Source: Cladocopium goreaui (taxonomy: Eukaryota; Sar; Dinophyceae; Suessiales; Symbiodiniaceae). From it: a stretch of 64,000 nucleotides of DNA. How positions within the stretch are numbered: the first letter of the stretch is position 1; every line of letters begins with the position of its first letter. The translations under genes were made by a program, and so were the position numbers. The notes under the pieces were generated by a model, which did not search any database, was not told the origin of the DNA, and saw only the letters and a program-made list of their open reading frames with translations. Below are positions 47,400-58,985 of the stretch, in pieces. The stretch is from assembly GCA_947184155.2 (NCBI GenBank), contig CAMXCT020006212.1, positions 261,001-325,000 on the forward strand, given 5' to 3'.

Positions 47400-48870
47400 T
47401 CCAGGTACAAAATAGTGTGGTTTGTTTGGAGGGTACACTATTGTGTCCAGCTGCTTTCCTGAGGTCATGATTTTTTGATTTTTTCAATCATTTCCTTTAC
47501 CTTTTCCTTTGCTAATTTTTTTTTTCTTTTAATTACTTAATTACTTTCTTAGTTTCTTTCATTTGAAATTCTCAGAAATGCCCAGTTTCCCAAAATATAT
47601 GATGCCTTATTAAAACCCAATTAAAAAACATCACTCAAACAATTTTTCAAGGGGGTAGTCCATGAGCAACCCTGATACACAATAGTGTGGTTTGTTTGGA
47701 GGGTACACTATTGTGTCCAGCTGCTTTCCTGAGGTCATGATTTTTTGATTTTTTTCAATCATTTCCTTTACCTTTTCCTTTGCTAGCTAAAGTGTTTTCC
47801 TTTTAATTAATTTCTTTCTTAGTTTCTTTCATTTGAAATTCTCAGAAATTACCAGTTTCCCAAAATATATGATGCCTTATTAAAACCCAATTAAAAAACA
47901 TCACTCAAACAATTTTTCAAGGGGGTAGTCCATGAGCAACCCTGATACACAATAGTGTGGTTTGTTTGGAGGGTACACTATTGTGTCCAGCTGCTTTCCT
48001 GAGGTCATGATTTTTTGATTTTTTTCAATCATTTCCTTTACCTTTTCCTTTGCTAGCTAAAGTGTCTTCCTTTCAATTAATTTCTTTCTTAGTTTCTTTC
48101 ATTTGAAATTCTCAGAAATTACCAGTTTCCCAAAATATATGATGCCTTATTAAAACCCAATTAAAAAACATCACTCAAACAATTTTTCAAGGGGGTAGTC
48201 CATGAGCAACCCTGATACACAATAGTGTGGTTTGTTTGAGGGTACACTATTGTGTCCAGCTGCTTCCTGAGGTCATGATTTTTTTGATTTTTTCAATCAT
48301 TTCCTTTACCTTTTCCTTTGCTAGCTAAAGTGTTTTCCTTTCAATTAATTTCTTTCTTAGTTTCTTTCATTTGAAATTCTCAGAAATGCCCAGTTTCCCA
48401 AAATATATGATGCCTTATTAAAACCCAATTAAAAAACATCACTCCAACAATTTTTCAAGGGGGTAGTCCATGAGCAACCCTGATACAGAATAGTGTGGTT
48501 TGTTTGGAGGGTACACTATTGTGTCCAGCTGCTTTCCTGAGGTCATGATTTTTTGATTTTTTCAATCATTTCCTTTACCTTTTCCTTTGCTAAAGTTTTT
48601 TTCTTTTAATTACTTAATTACTTTCTTAGTTTCTTTCATTTGAAATTCTCAGAAATGCCCAGTTTCCCAAAATATATGATGCCTTATTAAAACCCAATTA
48701 AAAAACATCACTCAAACAATTTTTCAAGGGGGTAGTCCATGAGCAACCCTGATACACAATAGTGTGGTTTGTTTGGAGGGTACACTATTGTGTCCAGATG
48801 TTTCCTCGTGTGATTTTTTTCAAGCATTCCCTTTACCTTTTCCTTTGCTAAAGTTTTTTTCTTTTATGGT
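47400..48870 (+). repeat. Tandem 270-bp satellite with a hairpin core, array 1
   Basis: Six units with a spacing of 269-270 bp (GGTACACTAT of the core near 47432, 47702, 47972, 48241, 48510 and 48779). Each has ACACAATAGTGTGG, a TTTGTTTGG loop and ACACTATTGTGT, then a T/C-rich run, then ATATATGATGCCTTATTAAA and a GTAGTCCATGAGCAACCCTG tail. The units are about 95 percent alike by eye. Confidence 0.92.
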
Positions 48871-51440
48871 ATTTCTATGGTATTACTATTGGATTTCTAT
48901 GGAATTCCTATGGGATATTTCTGGAGGATTTCTATGGGATTTCTGAAGGGGTGCTATGGGAGTTCTATGGTATTCTTATGGGATTTCCATTGGATTCCTA
49001 TGGGATTTCTATGGTATTTCTATTAGATTCCTATGGAATTTCTATTGGATTCCTGTGGGATTCCTATGGGATTCCCATGTTATTTCTATGATCTTTCTAT
49101 GGGATTTCTGTGAGATTCCTATGGGATTTCCATGTTATTTCTATGATCTTTCTATGGGATTTCTGAGATTCCTATGGGATTTCCATGTTATTTCTATGAT
49201 CTTTCTATGGGATTTCTGTGAGATTCCTATGGTATTTCCATGTTATTTCTATGATCTTTCTATGGGATTTCTGTGAGATCCTTATGGGATTTCCTATTAT
49301 TTCTATGATCTTTCTATGGGATTTCTGTGAGATTCTTATGGGATTTCCATGTTATTTCTATGATCGTTCTATGGGATTTCTGTGAGATTCCTATGGGATT
49401 TCCATGTTATCTCTATTATATTTCTTTGTATTTCTGTGGGATTCCTATGGGATTTCCATGTTATTTCTATGATCTTTCTGTGGGATTTCTGTGAGATCCT
49501 TATGGGATTTCCATGTTATTTCTATGATCTTTCTATGGGATTTCTGTGAGATTCCTATGGGATTTCCATGTTATTTCTATGATCTTTCTATGGGATTTCT
49601 GTGAGATTCCTATGGGATTTCCATGTTATTTCTATGATCTTTCTATGGGATTTCTGTGAGATTCCTATGGGATTTCCATGTTATTTCTATGATCTTTCTA
49701 TGGGATTTCTGTGAGATTCCTATGGGATTTCCATGTTATTTCTATGATCTTTCTATGGGATTTCTGTGAGATTCCTATGGGATTTCCATGTTATTTCTAT
49801 GATCTTTCTATGGGATTTCTGTGAGATTCCTATGGGATTTTCATGTTATTTCTATGATCTTTCTATGGGATTTCTGTGAGATTCCTATGGGATTTCCATG
49901 TTATTTCTATGATCTTTCTATGGGATTTCTGTGAGATCCTATGGGATTTCCTATTATTTCTATGATCTTTCTATGGGATTTCTGTGAGATTCTTATGGGA
50001 TTTCCATGTTATTTCTATGATCGTTCTATGGGATTTCTGTGAGGTTCTTATGGGGTTTCCATGTTATTTCTATGATCTTTCTATGGGATTTCTGTGAGGT
50101 TCCTATGGGGTTTCCACGTTATTTCTATGATCTTTCTATGGGATTTCTGTGAGATTCCTATGGGATTTCCATGTTATTTCTATGATCTTTCTATGGGATT
50201 TCTGTGAGATTCCTATGGGATTTCCATGTTATTTCTATGATCTTTCTATGGGATTTCTGTGAGATTTCTATGGGATTTCCATGTTATTTCTATGATCTTT
50301 CTATGGGATTTCTGTGAGATTCCTATGGGATTTCCATGTTATTTCTATGATCTTTCTATGGGATTTCTGTGAGATTCCTATGGGATTTCCATGTTATTTC
50401 TATGATCTTTCTATGGGATTTCTGTGAGATTCCTATGGGATTTCCATGTTATGTCTATGGTCTTTCTATGGGATTTCTGAGATTCCTATGGGATTTCCAT
50501 GGTATTTCTATGATCTTTCTATGGGATTTCTGTGAGATTCCTATGGGATTTCCATGTTATTTCTATGATCTTTCTATGGGATTTCTGTGAGATTCCTATG
50601 GGATTCCCATGTTATTTCTATGATCTTTCTATGGGATTTCTGTGAGATTCCTATGGGATTTCCATGTTATTTCTATGATCTTTCTATGGGATTTCTGTGA
50701 GATTCCTATGGGATTTCCATGTTATTTCTATGATCTTTCTATGGGATTTCTGTGAGATTCCTATGGGATTTCCATGTTATTTCAGTTCTTTCTATGATCT
50801 TTCTATGGGATTTCTGTGAGATTCCTATGGGATTTCCATGTTATTTCTATGATCTTTCTATGGGATTTCTGTGAGATTCCTATGGGATTTCCATGTTATT
50901 TCTATGATCTTTCTATGGGGTTTCTGTGAGAGTCCTATGGGATTTCCATGTTATATCTATGATCTTTCTGTGGGATTTCTGTGAGGTTCTTATGGGATTT
51001 CCATGTTATTTCTATGATCTTTCTATGGGATTTCTGTGAGATTCCTATGGGATTTCCATGTTATTTCTATGATCTTTCTATGGGATTTCTGTGAGATTCC
51101 TATGGGATTTCCATGTTATTTCTATGTTCTTTCTATGGGATTTCTGTGAGATTCCTATGGGATTTCCATGTTATTTCTATGATCTTTCTATGGGATTTCT
51201 GTGAGATTCCTATGGGATTTCCATGTTATTTTTATGATCTTTCTATGGGATTTCTGTGAGATTCCTATGGGATTTCCATGTTATTTCTATGATCTTTCTG
51301 TGAGATTCCTATGGGATTTCCATGTTATTTCAGTTATTTCTATGATCTTTCTATGGGATTTCTGTGAGATTCTTATGGGATTTCCATGTTATTTCTATGA
51401 TCTTTCTATGGGATTTCTATGATATTTCTTTGGGACTACT
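48870..51440 (+). repeat. 55-bp higher-order satellite built of five 11-bp units
   Basis: About 45 copies of a 55-bp unit. Each splits into five 11-mers, all variants of GATTTCTATGG. The left edge (about 48870-49080) is a looser run of 11-mers not yet in 55-bp order, and the right edge decays again. Open frames rich in FLWD and YFYD are by-products, since 55 does not keep one frame. Confidence 0.9.
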
Positions 51441-51464
51441 ATTGGATTTCTATGGGATGTCGAT

Positions 51465-51605
51465 TGAAAGTAAATTGGCAGTAAATTGAATTTAATTGAA
51501 AGTAAATTCAAAGTAATTTGAAATCAATTCAAAGTAAATTGAAAGTAAATTGAAATCAATTGAAAGTAAATTGAAATCAATTGAAAGTAACTTCAAATCA
51601 ATTGA
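51465..51605. repeat. Short array of the 21-bp satellite
   Basis: About six units of the ATTGAAAGTAA type directly after the 55-bp array. Confidence 0.8.
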
Positions 51606-53600
51606 ATGATCGAGATCCACAATAGTCTGGTTTGTTTGAGGGTACACTATTGTGTCCAGCTGCTTCCTGAGGTGATTTTGTTTTTTTAACATTCCCTTTA
51701 CCTTTTCCTTTGCTAAAGTTTGTTTCCTTTTAATTACTTAGCTTCATTTTTCTTGGAATCAAAACCAAAGGCTTTCCAAAGGATTAGTTTCAGCCAAGCA
51801 AAAAAAACATGAATGATCATGATACACAATAGTATGGTTTGTTTGAGGGTACACTATTGTGTCCAGCTGCTTCCTGAGGTGATTTTGTTTTTTAACATTC
51901 CCTTTACATGTTCCTTTGCTAAAGCTTTACTTTCTCAATTAGTTTCTTTTATTTAGAATTCTCAGAAATGCTCAATTTCCCAAAATATATGATGCCTTAT
52001 TAAAACCCAATTAAAAAACATCACTCAAACAATTTTTCAAGGGAGTAGTCCATGAGCAACCCTGATACACAATAGTCTGGTTTGTTTGAGGGTACACTAT
52101 TGTGTCCAGCTGCTTCCTGAGGTTATGTTTTTTTTTTCAACCTTTTCCTTTTCCTTTTCCTTTGCTAAAGTTTGTTTCCTTTTACTTAGCTTCATTTTTC
52201 TTGGAATCAAAACCAAAGGCTTTCCAAAGGATTAGTTTCAGCCAAGCAAAAAAAAACATGAATGATCATGATACACAATAGTATGGTTTGTTTGAGGGTA
52301 CACTATTGTGTCCAGCTGCTTCCTGAGGTTATGTTTTTTTTTCAACCATTTCCTTTTCCTTTTCCTTTGCTAAAGTTTGTTTCCTTTTACTTAGCTTCAT
52401 TTTTCTTGGAATCAAAACCAAAGGCTTTCCAAAGGATTAGTTTTAGCCAACCAAAAAAAAAAAACATGAATGATCATGATACACAATAGTATGGTTTGTT
52501 TGAGGGTACACTATTGTGTCCAGCTGCTTCCTGAGGTGATTTTGTTTTTTTTACATTCCCTTTACATTTTCCTTTGCTAAAGTTTTTTTCTTTTATTTTC
52601 TCAATTAGTTTCTTTTATTTAGAATTCTCAGAAATGCTCAATTTCCCAAAATATATGATGCCTTATTAAAAACCCAATTAAAAACATCACTCAAACAATT
52701 TTTCAAGGGGGTAGTCCATGAGCAACCCTGATACACAATAGTATGGTTTGTTTGAGGGTACACTATTGTGTCCAGCTGCTTCCTGAGGGTGATTGTGTTT
52801 TGTTTTTTTATTTTACAACTTGAAATTAAATTGAAAATCGATGGCAAGTAAATTGAACTCATTGAAAGTTTAACTTTGGGGGGAAATGTCAATAGATCAT
52901 GTGAATACACATAGTATGGTTTTGTTTGAGGGTAACAACTATTGTGTCCAGCCTTCGTCCTGATGTGATTTGTGTTTTTAACATTCCCTTTACATTTTCT
53001 TTGCTAAAAGTTTTTTCTTTTATTTTATCCATTAGTTTCTTTTATGTTAGAATTTCTCGAGAATGCTCAATTTCCCAAATTATGATGCCTTATTAAAACC
53101 CAATTAAAAAACATCACTCAAGGGGAACAATTTTTCCAACGGGGGTAGTCATGAGCAACCTGATACACAATAGTATGGTTTGTTTGAGGGTACACTATTG
53201 TGTCCAGCTGCTTCCTGTGGTGATTGTTTTTTTCTTTTACTTGAAAGTAAATTGAAATCACTTGCAAGTAAATTGAAATCAATTGAAAGTAACTTGAAAT
53301 GAATATGATCATGATACACAATAGTATGGTTTGTTTGAGGGTACACTATTGTGTCCAGCTGCTTCCTGAGTTGTATTTTGTTTTTTAACATTCCCTTTAC
53401 ATTTTCCTTTGCTAAAGTTTGTTTCCTTTTACTTAGCTTCATTTTTCTTGGAATCAAAACCAAAGGCTTTCTAAAGGATTAGTTTCAGCCAAGCAAAAAA
53501 AAACATGAATGATCATGATACACAATAGTATGGTTTGTTTGAGGGTACACTATTGTGTCCAGCTGCTTCCTGTGGTGATTGTTTTTTTCTTTTACTTGAA
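51605..53600 (+). repeat. Hairpin-core satellite, array 2, variable unit length
   Basis: About ten cores (ACACAATAGTATGG or CTGG variants, then ACACTATTGTGTCC) spaced about 150-260 bp apart. Some units carry a replacement segment (TTTTTCTTGGAATCAAAACC, AAAGGCTTTCCAAAGG) in place of the GATGCCTTATT part, and short pieces of the 21-bp satellite are mixed in. Confidence 0.85.
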
Positions 53601-54880
53601 AGTAATTGAAATCACTTGCAAGTAAATTGAAATCAATTGAAAGTAACTTGAAATGAATTGAAAGTAAATTGAAATCAATTCAAAATCAATTCAAATCAAT
53701 TGAAAGTAAATTGAAATCAATTGAAAGTAATTTCAAATCAATTGAAAGTAAATTGAAATCAATTGAAAGTAAATTGAAATCAATTGAAAGTAAATTGAAA
53801 TCAATTGAAAGTAATTTCAAATCAATTGAAAGTAAATTGAAATCAATTCAAAATCAAGTCAAATCAATTGAAAGTAAATTGAAATCAATTGAAAGTAAAT
53901 TGAAATCAATTGAAAGTAAATTGAAATCAATTGAAAGTAAATTGAAATCAATTGAAAGTAAATTGAAATCAATTTGAAAGTAAATTGAAATCAATTGAAA
54001 GTAAATTGAAATCAATTGAAAGTAAATTGAAATCAATTGAAAGTAAATTGAAATCAATTGAAAGTAAATTGAAATCAATTGAGAGTAAATTGCAATCAAT
54101 TCAAAGTAAATTGAAATCAATTCGAAGTAAATTGAAATCAATTGAAAGTAAATTGAAATCAATTCAAAGTAAATTGAAATCAATTCAAAGTAAATTTAAA
54201 TCAATTCAAAATAAATTGAAATCAATTCAAAGTAAATTGAAATCAATTGAAAGTAAATTGAAATCAATTGAAAGTAAATTGAAATCAATTGAAAGTAAAT
54301 TGAAATCAATTGAAAGTAAATTGAAATCAATTGAAAGTAAATTGATATCAATTGAAAGTAAATTGAAATCAATTGAAAGTAAATTGAAATCAATTCAAAG
54401 TAAATTGAAATCAATTGAAAGTAAATTGAAATCAATTGAAACTAAATTGAAATCAATTGAAAGTAAATTGAAATCAATTGAAAGTAAATTGAAATCAATT
54501 GAAAGTAAATTGAAATCAATTGAAAGTAAATTGAAATCAATTGAAAGTAAATTGAAATCAATTGAAAGTAAATTGAAATCAATTGCAAGTAAATTGAAAT
54601 CAATTGAAAGTAAATTGAAATCAATTGAAAGTAAATTGAAATCAATTGAAAGTAAATTGAAATCAATTGAAAGTAAATTGAAATCAATTCAAAATAAATT
54701 GAAATCAATTCAAAATAAATTGAAATCAATTCAAAATAAATTGAAATCAATTCAAAATAAATTGAAATCAATTCAAAATAAATTGAAATCAATTCAAAAT
54801 AAATTGAAATCAATTCAAAATAAATTGAAATCAATTCAAAATAAATTGAAATCAATTCAAAATAAATTGAAATCAATTTA
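53600..54880. repeat. 21-bp satellite array
   Basis: About 60 units of 21 bp, each made of ATTGAAAGTAA and a ten-base half that differs in its last bases. The last nine units share the variant AATTCAAAATAA, showing local homogenisation. Because 21 is a multiple of three, both strands stay open (SKLKSIE and ISIYFQL repeats); these are not genes. Confidence 0.93.
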
Positions 54881-54889
54881 AATCTATCA

Positions 54890-55250
54890 ATTTTTTTTGA
54901 TTTTACACTATTCTGTACCCGGTAATTTGTTTTTTCCACACTATTCTGTTACCCAAATTTGTTTGGGGGGGGGGCCCTCCCCACACTAATCAGTAACCTA
55001 CATTATTCCCAATATATTGAAAAATAAACATGTTCCAAACCAACAACCAGGTACTAATGAGTGACTAGAATAGGCCTAATTAAAAACGCGTCATGTCCTT
55101 CAGAAATCATCGACTTGATTAAATAGTCCTAGCTAGTCACTTTGAGTGGTAACGGTTCCCCCGGTTTCTCCTCTGAGGCGACTGAGGTGTATTATGTCTA
55201 GTCTAGTACGTCTACTCCTCTACATACTGCTCATCTGCTCAGAACAGTGA
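54890..55250. other. Right border of the satellite block
   Basis: Contains diverged ACACTATTCTGT motifs, a run of ten Gs (54965-54974), half a family B element, and a TGACTAG...CTAGTCA inverted pair. No gene. Confidence 0.5.
55001..55050 (-). mobile_element. Half of a family B element, reversed
   Basis: Only the 5' half is present, on the - strand (arm CTGGTTGTTGGTTTGGAAC). It lies at the right edge of the satellite block. Confidence 0.55.
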
Positions 55251-55262
55251 TATAGTGATACT

Positions 55263-55367
55263 GTGGATGGTTGCGAAATCCTGCACCAGTTCATAGATGG
55301 TTTATCCCATTATTTATAAGGTTTCAACCATCCTTTTGGTGGTGCAGGATTTCGCAGCCATCCACAG
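55263..55367. mobile_element. Family A inverted-repeat element, copy 2
   Basis: The arms GGATGGTTGCGAAATCC and TTCGCAGCCATCC are the same as in the copy at 6.8 kb. Here the inverted repeat extends outward through GTGATACT, to about 55250-55378. Confidence 0.78.
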
Positions 55368-55574
55368 TATCACTGTTCATTTTCAGCTAACCCCCCAATG
55401 AAAACAAAGTGAGCTATCTCGTCACCTAACTAGGCTCGCAGGCTCGGAACAAACGAGTGGATTTATTATGGTAGATATATCTGTAGGGTTGTATGCCACC
55501 TTGCAAACCCTCAAAAGTATCAATGCAATGTAAAGCAACCCCAACAAGATAGAACAGCAAAATCTGTATCTATG

Positions 55575-56171
55575 TTATTTTGTTGTATCCACTATAATAT
55601 GGCGGTTTATGGTACTTATTAGTATACATAGAAGGACATACACGCCAAACTTATAGTGATGAATTAGTGTTCTATCTTCCGTGGCGGGACTGTATTCGTA
55701 CACAGTACCTGCAACATGCATGACCCCCTCTTTTGGGTGGTTAGCCATACGTGTTGTGGGTTTAAAGCTTCGAGGCTTCGAAACGAATGTCATATGGATT
55801 CCGAGCACATCTTCATCCATCCCATGGTGGCTATCCTGTGACACTATGGGTAGACTGTCCTCCAAAATGTGGTTTTCAGAAAAAATGAGGATACATCCAC
55901 TTCATCCAACAACCATTGTATTGACACCCCTTTTGGCCAACTCCTCGTTGAGAGAACTGCCTAACGACACTGGCTTCTCAGCACCTCTCTTCTGGCTTCC
56001 TGAGCCAAAAAACTTGCCAAGACCAGACTGCACCCTCCCTGAGCTGGGTGGTGAAGACTCAGGGCTGCCAGTAGAGCCCTTCTGAGGTGTAGATTCAGCT
56101 CCTCCACCTCTAGCTCTGAGCTGCTTCTTCACCTTAGTTGAATACAATGTTGAGGCAAATCCCCAAGACAT
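55575..56171 (-). CDS. Coding-like stretch downstream of the duplicated gene copy, function unknown
   Basis: Two open - strand segments follow the decayed gene copy. The first (56171-55902) is Ser/Gly/Pro-rich and basic (KVKKQLRARGGGAES, then SGLGKFFGSGSQKRG) and ends at a stop after NTMVVG. The second (about 55865-55575) reads EDSLPIVSQDSHHGMDED and later HVAGTVYEYSPATEDRT. They may be terminal exons of the duplicated gene or of another - strand gene. The + strand is also open across part of the stretch, so the strand is inferred from the neighbours. Confidence 0.35.
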
Positions 56172-56199
56172 GTATTAAAACCTAATTTCAAAACAGCTG

Positions 56200-56890
56200 A
56201 GAACTCAGATTTTTCTAAGTGTTTTTGACTGAGTTCCCACATCTCCTGGCTTGGCCAAATGAAGAATCAAAAAAATCTTAGGTAATTAATTAATTAATAT
56301 GGAAAGCATCAACCTTAGGCCATCATATCTATGACACATGCTCAAGTGCCATCAAGTTTCTTCTCTGAGGGTGCCCAGCTGGGTGTTCACTTTGGAGACT
56401 GAGCCACTGAAGACATTCTTGAGCTGAGCTGATTTGGAAAGGAAGATCTTGATGATGTAGCCCAACAAGATCATGGCTGGGAACCAGCCCTTGGCATTGC
56501 AATCAACCATGAATTCATTAAGTAATTAATTTTAGAATTATATAAGTGTACAATTGTACAGTTATATGCTTAGAGGAAGCTAGTGGAGAAACAAAAGTGT
56601 TTACTTACTTAAATCTTGCCTAAGATCCAGCTGAGCACTGTTGAAGAATTGTTCCAGAGCATTGAGCCTCTTGCTCAGATCCACTGAGTTGCAGCCTGCA
56701 ATGCAGGCTGCATGAGATGGAAAAAACATATTTCCTCAATTAATTAACTAGGTAAACAAAACCCCATTCAATAGCCCAAGGTTTAAAACCAAAAAGCTGA
56801 GATGCAAGCTCAGATGCTGGCCATGCTGATCCCTGAGCTCATCACCAAGGCCAAGAAAGCAAAGGTTTTGAGCTGAGATGAAATAGCCAT
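56200..56890 (-). pseudogene. Decayed second copy of the 376-residue protein gene
   Basis: The - strand repeats the first exons of the gene at 61.4-63.3 kb: exon 1 starts at 56890 (MAISSQLKTFAFLALVMSSG), exon 2 is 56707-56609 (99 bp, same length, with AGCNSVDLSKRL, and a GTAAGT donor), then a third exon with DCNAKG and a hydrophobic stretch (AMILLGYIIKIFL). The flanking introns are also similar, so this is a DNA duplication and not a retrocopy. The third exon carries a TGA where the other copy has Trp (after LREET) and lacks a clear AG acceptor. The fourth exon is recognisable only at its start (EMWELSQ-x-HL). The exons beyond it are missing. It could still be expressed as a shorter protein if splicing differs. 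Confidence 0.6.
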
Positions 56891-57329
56891 GCTGAGCCTT
56901 GGCTGACAAGATTTGAATTAATCAACTAAGCAACTGAGAACTGAAACAATGTAATTAACTGAGTAATTAAATATTCCACTTTTATATAGTAATTAATTAA
57001 TTGACAACTTCTATTTCATAGGAAAAACTTGAGACAATAAAAAACAAAATTAGATACAAAAACCAAAACTTGATTTCATTCACAATCTCAGGAACTTCCA
57101 GTTGAAATAAGCTGATAGAGGAATAGTCGCTGCTGAGCTCTGGATGCTGGTGTGCACACATGCAAGCTCAGAACCAAAACATCAAACTTTGCTGAAAGTG
57201 CTTTGCTGAGAAATAATTATTCAATTTCCCAAATGTATATAATTATATAATTATATAAAATTATATAATATCTTGCAAAAAAACAAAAACATCAAAACAA
57301 CTTTTCAAGAGGTAGTCCATGAGCAACCC

Positions 57330-58560
57330 TGATACACAATAGTATGGTTTGTTTAGTGGTACACTATTGTGTCCAGCTGCTTCCTGAGGTTATTTTGTTC
57401 AACCATGTCCTTTACCTTATCCTTTAACTACTAAACTTTTTCTTTTACTTTTCTATTTTTCTTATAATTCTCAGAAATTACCAGTTTCCCAAAATATATG
57501 ATGCCTTATTAAAACCCAATTAAAAAACATCACTCAAACAATTTTTCAAGGTGGTAGTCCATGAGCAACCCTGATACACAATAGTGTGGTTTGTTTGAGG
57601 GTACACTATTGTGTCCAGCTGCTTCCTGAGGTTATGTTTTTTTTCAACCATTTCCTTTTCCTTTTCCTTTGCTAAAATTTGTTTCTTTTATTTTCTCAAT
57701 CAATTAGTTTCTTTTATTTAGAATTCTCAGAAATGCTGAATTTCCCAAAATATATGATGCCTTATTAAAACCCAATTAAAAAACATCACTCAAACAATTT
57801 TTCAAGGTGGTAGTCCATGAGCAACCCTGATACACAATAGTATGGTTTGTTTGAGGGTACACTATTGTGTCCAGCTACTTCCTGAGGTTATGTTTTTTTT
57901 CAACCATTTCCTTTTCCTTTTCCTTTGCTAAAGTTTGTTTCTTTTATTTTCTCAATTAATTAGTTTCTTTTATTTAGAATTATCAGAAATGCTGAATTTC
58001 CCAAAATATATGATGCCTTATTAAAACCCAATTAAAGAACATCACTCAAACAATTTTTCAAGGTGGTAGTCCATGAGCAACCCTGATACACAATAGTGTG
58101 GTTTGTTTGAGGGTACACTATTGTGTCCAGCTGCTTCCTGAGGTTATGTTTTTTTTCAACCATTTCCTTTTCCTTTTCCTTTGCTAAAGTTTGTTTCTTT
58201 TATTTTCTCAATCAATTAGTTTCTTTTATTTAAAATTCTCAGAAATGCTGAATTTCCCAAAATATATGATGCCTTATTAAAACCCAATTAAAAAACATCA
58301 CTCAAACAATTTTTCAAGGGGGTAGTCCATGAGCAACCCTGATACACAATAGTATGGTTTGTTTGAGGGTACACTATTGTGTCCAGCTGCTTCCTGAGTT
58401 GATTTTTTGCTGCATTCCCTGCACCTTTTCCTTTGCTAAGATTTTTTTTTGCTGTTTGAGTTTGAGTTTCTTTCATGTAAAATGCTCAGAAATGCTTAAT
58501 TTCTTAAAACATATGGTGCCTTATTTAATCCCAATTAAGAAACAGCATCCAACTCAGTGA
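57330..58560 (+). repeat. Hairpin-core satellite, array 3
   Basis: Five units with a spacing of about 245-260 bp, between the decayed gene copy and the 511-residue gene. The tail GATGCCTTATTAAAACCCAA and the core are conserved. Confidence 0.88.
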
Positions 58561-58960
58561 TTGCAGCCAGCTTCAATCTCCTTTTCCATCCAATGCCTCT
58601 AAGATCTGATGCTGTTGAGGAGCTGAGACATGATGAGAATTCAAAAACTGATGATTGCTTAGTCTGTGCCAAGCTTTTAAAAAGTAGAAGCCAACTAAGC
58701 TCCATCAGAATTGCCCTGAGTGTTCCTCTGGTTGCTGCCAGCTGATGGCTGCCCAAGAACTTCCTTCTTATCCTCAGGTCCTCCCAGGGTGAAGACAGCT
58801 AAGAACAAGATAACCTAATTAATTATTTGGGTTGCAGAAGCAGCAATGAAGAATCCCACCACATCAGCTGCATTTTTGTACTTGCAAGCTGCTTCTCAGA
58901 CTTAGCTGATGCCACAAATTTAGCTGAGGTGATGCTTCAAAAAAACAACTGAGGCTTTTG
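58535..58960 (-). CDS. Coding-like stretches after the 511-residue gene, uncertain
   Basis: On the - strand, short open segments appear, for example one containing TLGGPEDKKEVLGQPSAGSN and one containing SAKSEKQLASTKMQLMWW. They are preceded by AG acceptors and share the CTCAG-rich style of the neighbouring exons. They may be exons of a third gene or unused downstream sequence. No family is recognised. Confidence 0.3.
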
Positions 58961-58985
58961 CTCAGGCTGCAAACTCACTAATTAA

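Noticed and set aside
48956-51422. Several open frames of 70-106 codons with YFYD and FLWD words
   Set aside because: They are by-products of the 55-bp/11-bp satellite.
47400-51440. CRISPR-like look of regular direct repeats
   Set aside because: Repeats are contiguous or have conserved spacers, the setting is eukaryotic, and there are no unique spacers or cas genes.
53669-54939. Long open frames on both strands with SKLKSIE and ISIYFQL repeats (up to 298 codons)
   Set aside because: They come from the 21-bp satellite, whose unit length is a multiple of three. Both strands being open, and frames ending at unit variants, argue against a protein.
46700-55400. A chimeric join or foreign contamination at the satellite block
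   Set aside because: Not excluded, but family A and B inverted-repeat elements occur on both sides or at the border, which fits one genome.
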